Counted from the stretch's first letter, positions 35,757-45,349 are shown. The stretch is 64,000 nt of DNA from Vibrio kanaloae (GCF_024347535.1 NZ_AP025497.1:992001-1056000); one strand, 5' to 3'. A program made the numbers and translations. The notes: generated by a model from the sequence alone, not told the origin.

Positions 35757-36590
35757 ATGGAGAACAAGAAACGTTCTAAAGAAAAGGCCGAATATAAGAT
35801 CACAGAAGAACTCGGTGGCCTTGAAATCCTGAATGCTGAATATGAAAAGCAGAACTTCTCACGCCATAGCCACGAGGGGTACACGCTTGGTGTTATTGAG
35901 CAGGGCGCTCAACGTTTCTATCGAACGGGCGGGCATCATATCGCACCTCGAGATGCCATTATTCTAGTGAACGCCGATGAAGTGCATAGCGGTCACTCTG
36001 CTACTGAAGGTGGTTGGGCGTATCGCGCAATGTATCCACTTCCTGAGCAACTCGCCAAGATTACCCAAGAGCTTAACCTACCGAATTACGGCGCGCCTTA
36101 TTTCCCAAGAGCGGTGGTTGAAGACCCTGAACTAGCTAACCAATTAAGGCTAGTGTTCAATGCGATTGATGAATCGGATAATCGTTTGTTACGTGAAACA
36201 TTGATGTACGGGATGTTGGTTAAGTTGATTAGTCGACATGGGAAATCTAGCCTTAAGCCTCAATTGGATGGAAAAACTCAGCGTCAGCTTGTTCTGGTTA
36301 AAGAGTTTTTAGATGACTTTCCTCAAGCCGATGTCTCCTTAGAAGAACTCTCTAAACTGGCAGCTTTAAGCCCGTTTCATTTAGTGCGCTCTTTCCAAAA
36401 AGAGTTTGGTCTTCCGCCACATGCGTATCAGATTCAGTCTCGGTTGAGGCTATCTCGTAAGTTGTTGAAGCAAGGACATTCGATTTCAGATACCGCTCAA
36501 GAATGTGGTTTTCACGATCAAAGCCACTTTCATCGACACTTTAAAAAAGCCAATGGTTACACGCCGGGGCAATACATCAAAATGCTCTAA
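35757..36590 (+). CDS. AraC-family regulator with cupin sensor
   Basis: 277 residues from ATG 35757 (TTGGGA just upstream; a TTG at 35745 is in frame). An N-terminal cupin (FSRHSHEGYTLGVIEQGAQRF) holds His residues of the AraC-binding fold; two C-terminal helix-turn-helix units lie near 185-277 (LEELSKLAALSPFHLVRSFQ and SISDTAQECGFHDQSHFHRHFKK). It precedes azlC-azlD in the same direction and probably activates them; AraC-AzlCD is a recurring arrangement. Confidence 0.9.
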   Translation: MENKKRSKEKAEYKITEELGGLEILNAEYEKQNFSRHSHEGYTLGVIEQGAQRFYRTGGHHIAPRDAIILVNADEVHSGHSATEGGWAYRAMYPLPEQLAKITQELNLPNYGAPYFPRAVVEDPELANQLRLVFNAIDESDNRLLRETLMYGMLVKLISRHGKSSLKPQLDGKTQRQLVLVKEFLDDFPQADVSLEELSKLAALSPFHLVRSFQKEFGLPPHAYQIQSRLRLSRKLLKQGHSISDTAQECGFHDQSHFHRHFKKANGYTPGQYIKML

Positions 36591-36693
36591 ATCGACTCGT
36601 TAATTCGGTTGTTAAATTGAGCAAGTTTATGCAATCGAATCCATTCAGGTGTTTTTACATTGAATAGCCAATGTGAAGAGAGAAAAGAATAAT

Positions 36694-37422
36694 ATGGATA
36701 GTCAAAAAATGGATAGGCGCACTCAATTATGGAAGGGCGTTTTAGCCGGAATGCCTCTAAGTATCGCAGTGATCCCATGGGGAGTTCTTGCGGGATCATA
36801 CGCAATAGATGCTGGACTGAATCAACTACAAGCACAAGCGATGTCGGCGATTTTGTTCGCAGGCTCGGCGCAATTGGTCGCTGCGGGTATGTTTAAAGCG
36901 GGCATTGGCCTTGGCACTATGCTGCTGACCACTTTGTTTATCACCTCAAGGCACTTTTTATACAGTGTATCGATGCGCGACAAAATCAGTCACCTTCCGG
37001 CTCGTTGGCGTTTGCTACTCGGCTTTTGGCTCACCGACGAACTGTTTGCGATATGCAGTGGACAGTCTCAACAAGAGTTTAATCGTTGGTACGCTGTGGG
37101 TGTCGGTGGTGGTTTTTACCTTATTTGGAATATCGCAAGCTTCGTTGGCATAGTCGCAGGAAGCCAAATCCCGTCGCTCAATGAAATTGGTCTCGACTTT
37201 GCGGTAGCCGCGACTTTTATTGCGTTGGTTTTTCCATTAATCAGAACATTGCCTGTTGTCGTGTGTGTGGTGGTTTCATTGGTTACTTCGGTTGCTATGG
37301 CGGTGAATAACGTTGAAGGCGGTCTAATGATTGCAGCGATTGCTGGCATGCTAGCTGGCTTTTCCAGTGAGTCGTTTCAAGAGCGAAACAATGGCAATAA
37401 GCCAATTGTGGAGGGTAAATAG
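36694..37422 (+). CDS. azlC: AzlC-family branched-chain amino-acid exporter subunit
   Basis: 242 residues from ATG 36694 (GTG 36673 is also in frame). Polytopic membrane protein with the family start GVLAGMPLSIAVIPWGVLAGSYA and QAMSAILFAGSAQLVAAGM. AzlC/AzlD (YgaZ/YgaH) pairs export branched-chain amino acids or analogues. AzlD follows with a two-base gap. Under control of the upstream AraC-type gene, by position. Confidence 0.9.
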   Translation: MDSQKMDRRTQLWKGVLAGMPLSIAVIPWGVLAGSYAIDAGLNQLQAQAMSAILFAGSAQLVAAGMFKAGIGLGTMLLTTLFITSRHFLYSVSMRDKISHLPARWRLLLGFWLTDELFAICSGQSQQEFNRWYAVGVGGGFYLIWNIASFVGIVAGSQIPSLNEIGLDFAVAATFIALVFPLIRTLPVVVCVVVSLVTSVAMAVNNVEGGLMIAAIAGMLAGFSSESFQERNNGNKPIVEGK

Positions 37423-37424
37423 AG

Positions 37425-37754
37425 ATGATTTGGTTAACGATATTACTCATGACGGCGATTGTGTTCTTTAGTCGGTATCTGTTTCTTGAGCCTGCAATCC
37501 CACTTCGTTTAAACCAAACAGCGAGACGCTTGCTACGTTACTCCAGCCCCGCGGTGCTGACTGCGATTTGGGGGCCGATTGTGTTTGCACCGGAGCAGAC
37601 ATTTTGGCCAAGCCTTGAGAATCCTTATTTGATAGGCGCTCTTGTGACTGGCGTGTTGATATGGAAAACAGGCAATGTGCTACTAACGATCGGCGTCAGC
37701 ATGGCGGTGTTTTTGTTCTACAATCTCGTCGCAGTTGATTTCCTTTTTAACTGA
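37425..37754 (+). CDS. azlD: AzlD-family branched-chain amino-acid exporter subunit
   Basis: 109 residues with four hydrophobic segments. Family features are ILLMTAIVFFSRYLFLEPAIPLRLNQTARRLLRYSSPAVLTAIW. Partner of AzlC; TAG-AG-ATG spacing implies translational coupling. GAGGG upstream. Confidence 0.92.
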   Translation: MIWLTILLMTAIVFFSRYLFLEPAIPLRLNQTARRLLRYSSPAVLTAIWGPIVFAPEQTFWPSLENPYLIGALVTGVLIWKTGNVLLTIGVSMAVFLFYNLVAVDFLFN

Positions 37755-37835
37755 TTGACCTTGCAACGTATGGCGTGGTGACTTCTAATGTCTTTATTCA
37801 CTATTTGTGTATTTAGGTTTTGGTAAGGAGTTAAT

Positions 37836-38627
37836 TTGGCTAAGAAATATTATGTGGTTTGGAAAGGTCGCACACCGGGTATTTTTACCACTTGGAACGA
37901 GTGTAAAACTCAGGTCGATGGTTTTGCAGGCGCGAGATATAAATCGTTTCCAACATTAGGCGAAGCAGAGTCTGCTCTCGGCGGTAAAGCATCTTCTGCG
38001 TCTAGTTCTACTTCAACATCTGGATCTTCATCGACCAAGCCAAGTGCTGCGGGTAAGCCTAAGAAAGCGAAAGTCCCGCCTCTTTCTCAGCAGCAAATTA
38101 CGGATATGCCTTTTGATATCAAGATCTTTACCGATGGGGCTTGTGAGCCAAACCCTGGTGAAGCGGGTACAGGCTTAGCGGTCTACTTGAAGAATGAGCT
38201 AACCGAGTTGTGGTATGGCTTGTATCAACCGATGGGTACTAATAATACCGCAGAGCTTCAAGGTTTGAAGCAAGCACTCATCCTTGCAAAAGAAAAGCTG
38301 CAAGTGGGTTTGTCGATTGCGATTTATTGCGACTCGAAATACTCGATAGACTGCATTACTAAGTGGGCATCAGGTTGGGAGAAAAAGGGTTGGATGAAGT
38401 CGGGCGGTGAGATCAAAAACCTTGATATCATCAAGCCTGCGTATGCACTTTACCAAGAGTTAGCATCTCAAATTACTATTTATCATGTTAACGGTCACGT
38501 TGGTATTGAAGGCAATGAACTTGCCGACCGCATGTCTATTGTGGCGATTTCTTCTAAAGAGAAAAACTTGAGTAGATATTCAGAGACTGACGATCTAACC
38601 GAAATCTTAGCTCTGCGAGCTGGTTAA
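37836..38627 (+). CDS. RNase HI with N-terminal hybrid-binding (viroplasmin) domain
   Basis: Cleaves RNA of RNA:DNA hybrids. 263 residues. The first 50 (KKYYVVWKGRTPGIFTTWNECKTQV..) are a hybrid-binding domain; then a Ser-rich linker (about 53-75), then the RNase H domain with the D-E-D-D set: IFTDGACEPNPGEAG, NNTAELQG, YCDSKYS and GNELADRM. The start is TTG 37836, supported by a perfect TAAGGAG five bases upstream and the lack of a nearby ATG. A second RNase HI is likely elsewhere. Confidence 0.92.
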   Translation: MAKKYYVVWKGRTPGIFTTWNECKTQVDGFAGARYKSFPTLGEAESALGGKASSASSSTSTSGSSSTKPSAAGKPKKAKVPPLSQQQITDMPFDIKIFTDGACEPNPGEAGTGLAVYLKNELTELWYGLYQPMGTNNTAELQGLKQALILAKEKLQVGLSIAIYCDSKYSIDCITKWASGWEKKGWMKSGGEIKNLDIIKPAYALYQELASQITIYHVNGHVGIEGNELADRMSIVAISSKEKNLSRYSETDDLTEILALRAG

Positions 38628-38654
38628 GAAGGATCGATAACTAAAACATAACTA

Positions 38655-38699
38655 ACCAAGCGTTACAGTTTTCTTCAATGTAACGCTTGGTTTTTTTGT
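38655..38699 (+). terminator. Intrinsic terminator
   Basis: 13-bp stem ACCAAGCGTTACA / TGTAACGCTTGGT followed by a T-run. The gap from 38700 to 39037 is AT-rich and shows no gene. Confidence 0.9.
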
Positions 38700-39037
38700 C
38701 CCTATCTATTTATTAAGACTATTTACCAATCTAATAAGCTGGGCTCTCTATTCAGTGAGATAGCGGTTGTGCTTGCTTAAATGAGTTGAAGCTCTGCTCG
38801 ATTCTTGTTCTTGCCTTCATCTCCATTTCTGTTTCTGAGGTCTATCACCCGGATACTCGTCATCTTTTCAAAATGGTAATCAATTTGACATTGTGAGTTT
38901 ATTTACTGATTTTCCTTCTTCGTCATTTTGCGAATCGGTATTTAGGTGGCTGATATTATTGTGATTTATTTACTGGAGTTGTACGGCACAGAACATGCAG
39001 AGTTAGTAGTATAACGTGTAAATATGAGAGCGCTATC

Positions 39038-39964
39038 ATGGCTAAAGTAAGTGTTGTTATTCCTACCTATAATTGTTTGGATTACCTGCCGAAGGCAATT
39101 GGCAGCGTACTGAAGCAGACACATCAAGACGTGGAGTTGATCATTATTGACGACAACAGCAACGATGAAACGTCTACTTATCTCGCGTCAATCCATAATG
39201 AACGCATTATTACCTTATCCACTTTGGGTGTTGGCGCGCCTCAAGCGAGAAACCTAGGGATTGAAAAGGCGACCGGTAAATACATCGCTTTTTTAGATGC
39301 GGATGACTTCTGGTTTCCTGAAAAACTCGAACGCCAACTCGAATTACATCATCGTTACCCAGATCTTGCGATGAGCTTTACTAACTACGAACACCTGACT
39401 GAAGATTACCAAGTGATAGTCGACTGCTTTAGTTATTGGTCGCAGTTTCAAGACCAAGACGAGCTGTTCATCAATATCGAGAACCCGTTGGAGTTCATCA
39501 TTGAAAACAACGTGATTGGAACATCAACGGTCATGGTAAAAGCGGATGTGTTTTCTCAAACAGACAGTTTCAATGCTGACATTAAGTATGGGGAAGATTG
39601 GGATCTGTGGCTTCGAATGAGTGAAAATCATCAGGTTGGTGTGTTGAATTCAGTGCAGGTTGGCTACTTGATGAGAGCGAGTTCCGTCACTCAAACTGAA
39701 AGTCTTAAGCTGAGAAACCTGCAGTCTATAGAATCTATTCTTCAGCATTACCAAAATGATAGTGAGCGTTGGAATCTACCCACTTCCAGCTTTAAAATCG
39801 CAAAGGCGAGAATACTGGAAGGTTACGCTGACTATTATCGAGGATTACAACAAAACCGATTGGCCATCTCATACAGTATTCGTTCGATAGTTTTGGCTCC
39901 GCAAAAACGAACGTTACGACATCTTCTAGGAGACTGTAAGAGTTTCCTAATGCCTGCATGGTAA
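39038..39964 (+). CDS. Family 2 glycosyltransferase
   Basis: 308 residues. GT-A fold with VSVVIPTYNCLDYLPKAIGSVLKQT at the start, IIIDDNSNDET near 35-45 and FLDADDFW (DxD) near 86-93, then YGEDWDLWLRM. Transfers a sugar to a polysaccharide or lipid acceptor. Only 8 bases separate it from the flippase, so the two form an operon. No other polysaccharide genes lie nearby. Confidence 0.9.
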   Translation: MAKVSVVIPTYNCLDYLPKAIGSVLKQTHQDVELIIIDDNSNDETSTYLASIHNERIITLSTLGVGAPQARNLGIEKATGKYIAFLDADDFWFPEKLERQLELHHRYPDLAMSFTNYEHLTEDYQVIVDCFSYWSQFQDQDELFINIENPLEFIIENNVIGTSTVMVKADVFSQTDSFNADIKYGEDWDLWLRMSENHQVGVLNSVQVGYLMRASSVTQTESLKLRNLQSIESILQHYQNDSERWNLPTSSFKIAKARILEGYADYYRGLQQNRLAISYSIRSIVLAPQKRTLRHLLGDCKSFLMPAW

Positions 39965-39971
39965 GGAATAG

Positions 39972-41417
39972 GTGTCTGCTATGGGGTCACTAAGACAGTC
40001 TACCTATTACGCCATTGGCATTGTGATGATGAAAGGGATATCGCTCATGATGATCCCCTATATCACCCATAAGATGACGTTGGCTGAATACGGTTCTTTA
40101 GAAGCTATTGTCTTACTGGCTGACATCGGGACGATCTTATTTAGTTTTGGCATTGTTGAGGCCATGTATCGATATGTTGGTGTCGCAGAGGGCGAAGAAA
40201 AGAGGAAATTGGTCTCAAACTGTTTCACGTTGAGTGTCTTTGTGTGTGTGCTTGGTGGGAGCTTAATTGCTTTGAGCATGCCGCTGTTGTTACTGATGCT
40301 TCCCGTCGAGTTCCAGCCGTACCAAATCCTACTCCTGCTTATCCCTACCATGCTCGATGGTGCGATTTCTATCCCGCTGACTTTAATGCGAATGAACGCG
40401 ATGGCCAAACGTTTTTGCATGCTCAATGTATTAAAGGCAAGTGTGCAAGCCACCATGACTTTTGCATTGCTTGAGTCCGGGTATGGGATTGATGGTGTGT
40501 TGATCTCTGCTGCCGTATCTAGCGTGTTGTTGATGGTTTGCTTAGTACGTTATCAATGGCAAGAAATGGGCACATTTGGCAGCCTCAAGTACTCATCTAA
40601 GATTCTAAAATTTGGATTGCCTACGTTAGTTGGTGGTGCTTCGATGTATATGATCACAGGGCTAGACCGCTGGGTCATGGCGAGCTTTGTTGGCGTTGAA
40701 GAGTTAGCAATCTATGCGGTCAGTGGCAAGTTTGCGTTGCTTCTTGGTTTGCTACTGCAGCCTTACGCCCTGTGGTGGTTTCCAAATCGGGTGGCCATGC
40801 TGCAACAACCTGACGGCAAGAAAGAGTGTGCGGACAGAGCGCTGGTCGGCGTGAATCTGGCCATTGTGTTGGGGTGTTTGATGATTCTAACCGTGCCGGG
40901 TTTTATATCTCTAATTTTACCAAGCAGTTACCACTATGCGGGGACCATTGTTGTCGCGCTGCTTACCATTAGCGTTATCAAAAATGCAGGTGACTACTTG
41001 AATCTAGGTTGTTTTAGCGGTGACTCAAGTCAATCTCAGATGTGGATTCAAGGTGGATGTGCGATCTTGGCGGCCATTGGCTATTTTACAGTGACGCCCA
41101 TTCATGGAGTGTGGGGGGTTGTCGCCGTTCTTTGTGCAACTTATTCCGTGCGACTCATGCTTTTGTATTTTGTCAGTCAAACGATGGAACCATTACCTTA
41201 TGAACATAGCAAGTGTGTCGTCGCAGTCAGTATTGCATTAGTGGCGATAGTGAGCGATCAACTTCTGGGATTGGTGTTGGTTGATGTCCATGATTTTATT
41301 CTTGGAACTGTTGTTGGTCTAATCACGCTGGTGGCCTTTATCAAATACTCGGTCATCGTTATTCCTCAAACTTTGCTTGATAAATTGACGCTCGGCAAGT
41401 GTTCGCATGTCAGCTAA
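39972..41417 (+). CDS. Polysaccharide flippase (Wzx/MATE-type)
   Basis: 481 residues with about 12-14 hydrophobic segments. LRQSTYYAIGIVMMKGISLMMIPYITHKM is the typical start of PST-type lipid-linked sugar flippases. GTG 39972 has AAGGA five bases upstream; ATG 39981 is the alternative. With the glycosyltransferase it may decorate or export a lipid-linked glycan whose other genes are elsewhere. Which glycan is unknown. Confidence 0.88.
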   Translation: MSAMGSLRQSTYYAIGIVMMKGISLMMIPYITHKMTLAEYGSLEAIVLLADIGTILFSFGIVEAMYRYVGVAEGEEKRKLVSNCFTLSVFVCVLGGSLIALSMPLLLLMLPVEFQPYQILLLLIPTMLDGAISIPLTLMRMNAMAKRFCMLNVLKASVQATMTFALLESGYGIDGVLISAAVSSVLLMVCLVRYQWQEMGTFGSLKYSSKILKFGLPTLVGGASMYMITGLDRWVMASFVGVEELAIYAVSGKFALLLGLLLQPYALWWFPNRVAMLQQPDGKKECADRALVGVNLAIVLGCLMILTVPGFISLILPSSYHYAGTIVVALLTISVIKNAGDYLNLGCFSGDSSQSQMWIQGGCAILAAIGYFTVTPIHGVWGVVAVLCATYSVRLMLLYFVSQTMEPLPYEHSKCVVAVSIALVAIVSDQLLGLVLVDVHDFILGTVVGLITLVAFIKYSVIVIPQTLLDKLTLGKCSHVS

Positions 41418-41761
41418 AAGCATGTCACTCGGGCTATTCAGTGTTTCGTTAAGCGAGTAAAAGTCTAAACAGCCACAATAAAACACCGTGTATAACCTTT
41501 TGGATTAGAACGTATTTATAGGTTAGCTATGGAAAGAGGTATGAATAAGTGAATGTTAATCCTTTCTCATTTTCGTGAAGTTCCAGTAAAGCAATTAATA
41601 GTCGTGAAAAGCTGGATCCTAATATAAGTCACGAATATATTAGTCGCGCGTAACAACCCTGAGGCTTCAAAGTACAACCATTGATTAAGAGTAAAGCTAC
41701 TAACTTGGTTGGCTTCACCAGGTGAAGGGGGGGTTGTAGTTAAATCTATTAAGGTCTATCT
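41418..41761. other. Intergenic gap
   Basis: 344 bases without a gene; one short hairpin (CTTCACC / GGTGAAG) near 41715-41730. Nothing else recognisable. Confidence 0.4.
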
Positions 41762-42196
41762 ATGAATATTACTTGTGCGGAAAAACAAGAATTGGCTGAT
41801 ATTTACCAGCTTGAACATGCTTTGTTTGGCGAGCATGCTTATCCATTGGTTTTCTTTCGTCAGGCATTTGATTGCTGGGGAAAGGGCTTGTTGGTAGCGA
41901 AACAAGAGTTACAGGTTGCAGGTTATGTATTAATGACACCAACGAACAAATCACAAGAGTACTGGATTCTGTCATTGGCCGTTGAGAGTCACTATCGAGG
42001 AATGGGAGTAGGTCGTTCATTGATGGAGCAGGCGATAGCTGGAGCGGACCAAGGCTCTAAGGTAATGCTCACCGTGGATCCTAATAACGAATCGGCCTGT
42101 GCACTCTATGCATCGATGGGATTCTCTACTATTAAACAAGAAGAAAACTACTTTGGTGATGATGAGCCAAGGTTGGTGATGCAGCTCATCATCTAG
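41762..42196 (+). CDS. GNAT-family acetyltransferase (RimI-like)
   Basis: 144 residues. Acetyl-CoA pyrophosphate loop HYRGMGVGRSLMEQAI (R-x-x-G-x-G/A), then VDPNNESACALYASMGF. Resembles RimI-type N-terminal acetylases, but the ribosomal or other target is not proven. The reading frame is free-standing; AAGGTCT is near the ATG. Confidence 0.85.
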   Translation: MNITCAEKQELADIYQLEHALFGEHAYPLVFFRQAFDCWGKGLLVAKQELQVAGYVLMTPTNKSQEYWILSLAVESHYRGMGVGRSLMEQAIAGADQGSKVMLTVDPNNESACALYASMGFSTIKQEENYFGDDEPRLVMQLII

Positions 42197-42327
42197 ATTA
42201 AAGGCTCACAGATCTAGGTCAACATCACGATACCGTGCATTAACACGACGCTAGAGAAGAGCCGCGATCCCATGTCAACGCAGCTATCGGGCCCTTGGCC
42301 TTTGAATTGTCGCCATGTAGTCGGCCT

Positions 42328-42873
42328 TCATAACTGCTGCTCTATTGCATTTTTGAGGGTACTACTGGTTGGCGATGTAGAACTCGGGAAGGTTGCTATC
42401 ACTTTGCCTTCTTTGCTGACCAAGAACTTGTAGAAATTCCATTTTGGTTTGATACCGGCTTGTTGTTGGATTTCGGCAAAGATTGGATTTGCGTCAGGCC
42501 CAGAGAGTGAAGCGCGCGCCATCATCGGAAAGGTGACGCCATAATCTAGGTAGCAGATTTTAGCGGATTGCTCCTCACTTCCTCTGTCTTGGCGAAAATC
42601 ATTACTTGGAAAGCCGATAACCGTGAAGCCTTGGTCTTTATAGGTTTGATGGAGCTGCTCGAGTTGTTCAAACTGTGGTGTGAATCCGCATTGGCTCGCG
42701 GTATTAACCACCAAAAGAGTCTTGCCTTGAAACTTATCACACAGGGCAATTTCCTCGGTTGAGTTCAACAAGCGTTGTTTGCCTTTGAGTATCTCAGGGC
42801 AGCTTGCTGAAAAAGCGAATGAACTTGTTAGGCTCGCGATTAGGGCGGTGGAGCACAGCAGTGAATGTTTCAT
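42328..42873 (-). CDS. Glutathione peroxidase with signal peptide
   Basis: 181 residues. Signal peptide MKHSLLCSTALIASLTSSFAFSA suggests periplasmic export. The peroxidatic Cys62 is in NTASQCGFTPQFEQLE (Cys, not selenocysteine); Gln near 95 (PSNDFRQDRG) and Trp in KWNFYKFLV complete the triad. Reduces peroxides, with thioredoxin-like or glutathione partners. No metal. Confidence 0.9.
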   Translation of the reverse strand: MKHSLLCSTALIASLTSSFAFSASCPEILKGKQRLLNSTEEIALCDKFQGKTLLVVNTASQCGFTPQFEQLEQLHQTYKDQGFTVIGFPSNDFRQDRGSEEQSAKICYLDYGVTFPMMARASLSGPDANPIFAEIQQQAGIKPKWNFYKFLVSKEGKVIATFPSSTSPTSSTLKNAIEQQL

Positions 42874-42956
42874 AAGTCTGACTCAATTTTAGTTGGCGTA
42901 ACTGTTATTACTGTTCAACGACTTAAAATGATCACTTTAAAAACCAGAATCGCTTC

Positions 42957-42992
42957 AGTATCAACTGTCGCTTAAGTATCAATTGTCGCTTA
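42957..42992 (-). repeat. 18-bp tandem duplication across a stop codon
   Basis: AGTATCAACTGTCGCTTA and AGTATCAATTGTCGCTTA lie head to tail. The right-hand unit encodes the last residues and stop of the ABC1-family gene. Confidence 0.85.
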
Positions 42993-44298
42993 GTAAATAG
43001 GGCGCCACCAAGCGCTTGATATTGACCTTGGCTCCAAGGCGAGATGCCAGCAGGTACATGCCTCCAATCTTTCGGTGGAGGAATAGGGCATCGGCGGGTG
43101 GGGTATGCCAATACTCTTGCTCCATGCTGAGAATGGTTCCTGCTTCACGAAGCCTTTGGGCTAAACCACTGGCTTTGAAATCGTACTCCTCGTCAACCAA
43201 CATCGGCTCACAGGCCATTTTTACGAGGTTTAGAATCGCTTGGCGTTGATCGGGAAGAATCGTCTCGCTAAAAAATCCAATCTGTTCGAGTGCTTGATTG
43301 AGCCCTGATTCGTCTTGATTAATCACAGAGGTAAAAGCCAAACGATAGCCATCACTGAAGCGGTCGCTATATTCACGTGTTGCTCCAAAATCTAAAAGCC
43401 CAATCTGTCGGGTGTTTTCAACGTAGAGATAGTTGGCGAAATTGGGATCGGTTTGCACCATCTTGAAGTCGAATAACTCTCTGAACAGAAGCTCGAGCAA
43501 GCTGTGCATCACAAAATCACGGGTGCTTTGGTCGTAACCTTCTATTTGCTCTATCGAGATGCCCTCAATGAAGTCCATGGCGAGCACTGATTCTGAAGAG
43601 ATTTGCGGATGAATCTTAGGCACAACGAAGTGAGAGTGCTCTTTTAATGCATTGTGATAACGAGTCGCATAGTCAGCCTCGCGAGCATAGTCGGCTTCAT
43701 CATGTAGTTGTTTTTTTGCCTCTTCTAACAAGCCTTTGTAATCGACTGACTTTGGTATCAACCCCACAATATTGAGCAATGTACCAACGTTGTCCACATC
43801 ACTGTCGATGCTTTTCCGAATGCCAGGGTATTGGACTTTGACGTCGAGTTTGTCTCCCGCATCGCTATAGGCTTGGTGAACCTGGCCTATAGATGCGCTG
43901 GCAATAGGTTTAAAGTTGAAGGAAAGGAATTCGGCTTTCCAGTTGATGCCGAGTGAGCTTTCTAACACTTGGTTGAGCTGCTTTGTTGGCAGAGGATCTG
44001 CGTCTGAGCGCAGGCGAGAAAGAATGTCGGCTAATTCAGGTTCTAAGACATCGCCTGCATCCATTGATAGCATCTGCCCCAGTTTCATTGCTGCACCGCG
44101 CAGGTGTGCGAGTTGATCGGTTAGACGAGCAATGTTTTGTGGCGTTAGCAGTAAGTCTTTTGCTTTGGGCCTGTTGCCTTGTGCTATTTGCTTGGTGCCT
44201 TCCGTTAGCACATTACCCGCGACCCTTGTTGCCAGCGAGGCAAACTTACTGAATCTTGAAATGCGATGGGTAGGTAGATTTCTTTCTTTTGCCGACAT
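42979..44298 (-). CDS. ABC1/AarF/UbiB-family protein kinase-like
   Basis: 439 residues from ATG 44298; GTG 44310 is the longer option. ABC1/ADCK family: the KxGQ motif (AMKLGQMLSMDAG near 84), the A-rich/GQV loop (ASASIGQVHQA near 140), the kinase Lys in KVQYPGIRKSIDSD, DFGATREYSD (metal-binding DFG) and EADYAREADYATR. Such proteins support quinone synthesis or lipid homeostasis through ATPase activity. A second UbiB would be expected in the ubi operon. Confidence 0.88.
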   Translation of the reverse strand: MSAKERNLPTHRISRFSKFASLATRVAGNVLTEGTKQIAQGNRPKAKDLLLTPQNIARLTDQLAHLRGAAMKLGQMLSMDAGDVLEPELADILSRLRSDADPLPTKQLNQVLESSLGINWKAEFLSFNFKPIASASIGQVHQAYSDAGDKLDVKVQYPGIRKSIDSDVDNVGTLLNIVGLIPKSVDYKGLLEEAKKQLHDEADYAREADYATRYHNALKEHSHFVVPKIHPQISSESVLAMDFIEGISIEQIEGYDQSTRDFVMHSLLELLFRELFDFKMVQTDPNFANYLYVENTRQIGLLDFGATREYSDRFSDGYRLAFTSVINQDESGLNQALEQIGFFSETILPDQRQAILNLVKMACEPMLVDEEYDFKASGLAQRLREAGTILSMEQEYWHTPPADALFLHRKIGGMYLLASRLGAKVNIKRLVAPYLLSDN

Positions 44299-44326
44299 AA
44301 AGGTTCTCACTTAGTTATCAAGATTG

Positions 44327-44488
44327 ATACCAATCGTAGTAAATAACTGTTCACCCTAGCTTGTTAAAAATCTCGATAACGTCGTTAGATTTTTTGATTG
44401 TAGAATAACTACTTATCGAAAAAATCCGCCTTGTTCTCCAGCTTTTTTTCTGCGCTATTTTTGACCACTTACTTACTGTGATTGGTAT
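44327..44488 (+). repeat. MITE-like repeat, copy 3 (162 bp)
   Basis: ATACCAATCGTAGTAA ... TTACTGTGATTGGTAT with the same interior hairpin (GATTTTTTGAT / ATCGAAAAAATC). Lies just upstream of the ABC1-family gene and of the 31-aa gene. Confidence 0.9.
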
Positions 44489-44580
44489 GACTACAAAGTT
44501 CTATAAATCATTACCCAACCGAATGTTTTGTTGTGGTAACTTGTCTCGCGAAACAGTAAACAGAATTTAAAGGAAAAAAC

Positions 44581-44676
44581 ATGAAGTTTATTTGGTTAAA
44601 AGTCGCGGTTACCGTTGTAGTTTTTGCTGCGCTGTTTGGTGTGGTGTATTACAAAGTCGCAAGTGGTATGTCTTAA
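44581..44676 (+). CDS. Small transmembrane protein, 31 aa
   Basis: MKFIWLKVAVTVVVFAALFG then VVYYKVASGMS: one transmembrane helix with basic N terminus and a short tail. The start has AAAGGAAAAAAC directly upstream, an excellent ribosome-binding site. Too short for automatic calling. Function unknown. Confidence 0.65.
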   Translation: MKFIWLKVAVTVVVFAALFGVVYYKVASGMS

Positions 44677-44683
44677 CCAAGCA

Positions 44684-45070
44684 CTATTTTGTGCAGCTGT
44701 TACCACCGCAGCGCGACTTTCCGGTTAACCAGAACGAGACTTTATATCGGTTCTTGGCAAATCGTAAATAACACCAATCTGCCACTGGCTTGAATATCGC
44801 CCAACGTAAAGGGGCGTATAGCCAACCTTTTCCTACTAAGCGCCACGCTTGGTAGGTCACGTCTAAACCTAGCAGCAGTTTTCCGTTCTCGTCTAAAGCA
44901 TGTAAAACGGTATTGGCTGCGTCCGCATCAATCTGAGAGTAGTCTGAAAAGGCTTCGCTGTAGATATCGATAGTTTGAATCTTATTCTCGGTATCATGCT
45001 TGGCAAGTGCCGCCATCTCTTTTGCGCACAATGGACATGTCCCATCGTAGAATATCGTAAGTTGTGTCAT
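44684..45070 (-). CDS. DCC-family (DUF393) thiol-disulfide protein
   Basis: 128 residues from ATG 45070 (an upstream ATG 45088 is possible). FYDGTCPLCAKEM at the start carries the DxxCPxC signature; thioredoxin-like fold; WRLVGKGWLYAPLRW is typical. The conserved second Cys pair may be CGGNSC near the C terminus. Role unknown. Convergent with the 31-aa gene. Confidence 0.85.
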   Translation of the reverse strand: MTQLTIFYDGTCPLCAKEMAALAKHDTENKIQTIDIYSEAFSDYSQIDADAANTVLHALDENGKLLLGLDVTYQAWRLVGKGWLYAPLRWAIFKPVADWCYLRFAKNRYKVSFWLTGKSRCGGNSCTK

Positions 45071-45349
45071 CGTCTGTTCGCCTATCATTTCACGAGTGAA
45101 CCTTCAGTTACACCCGTCAATTCAATCGCTTGTTATTCAATAATCTAGCAATGGCTACGTGATTGCACCTTTTAAAGATCACTCACCTTGTATCCAAAGT
45201 TCTAAGAATGTCTGACGTAGACACTTTGTTCATCCTTTCAAGTCCTTGATTGTTTGGTCAAATCTCTGGTTTATGGACAAATGATAACAAAGCGTCCAAT
45301 AAAGGTGTGTCTTCAATATATAAACATCAACCAAATCAATTAGTTGAAC

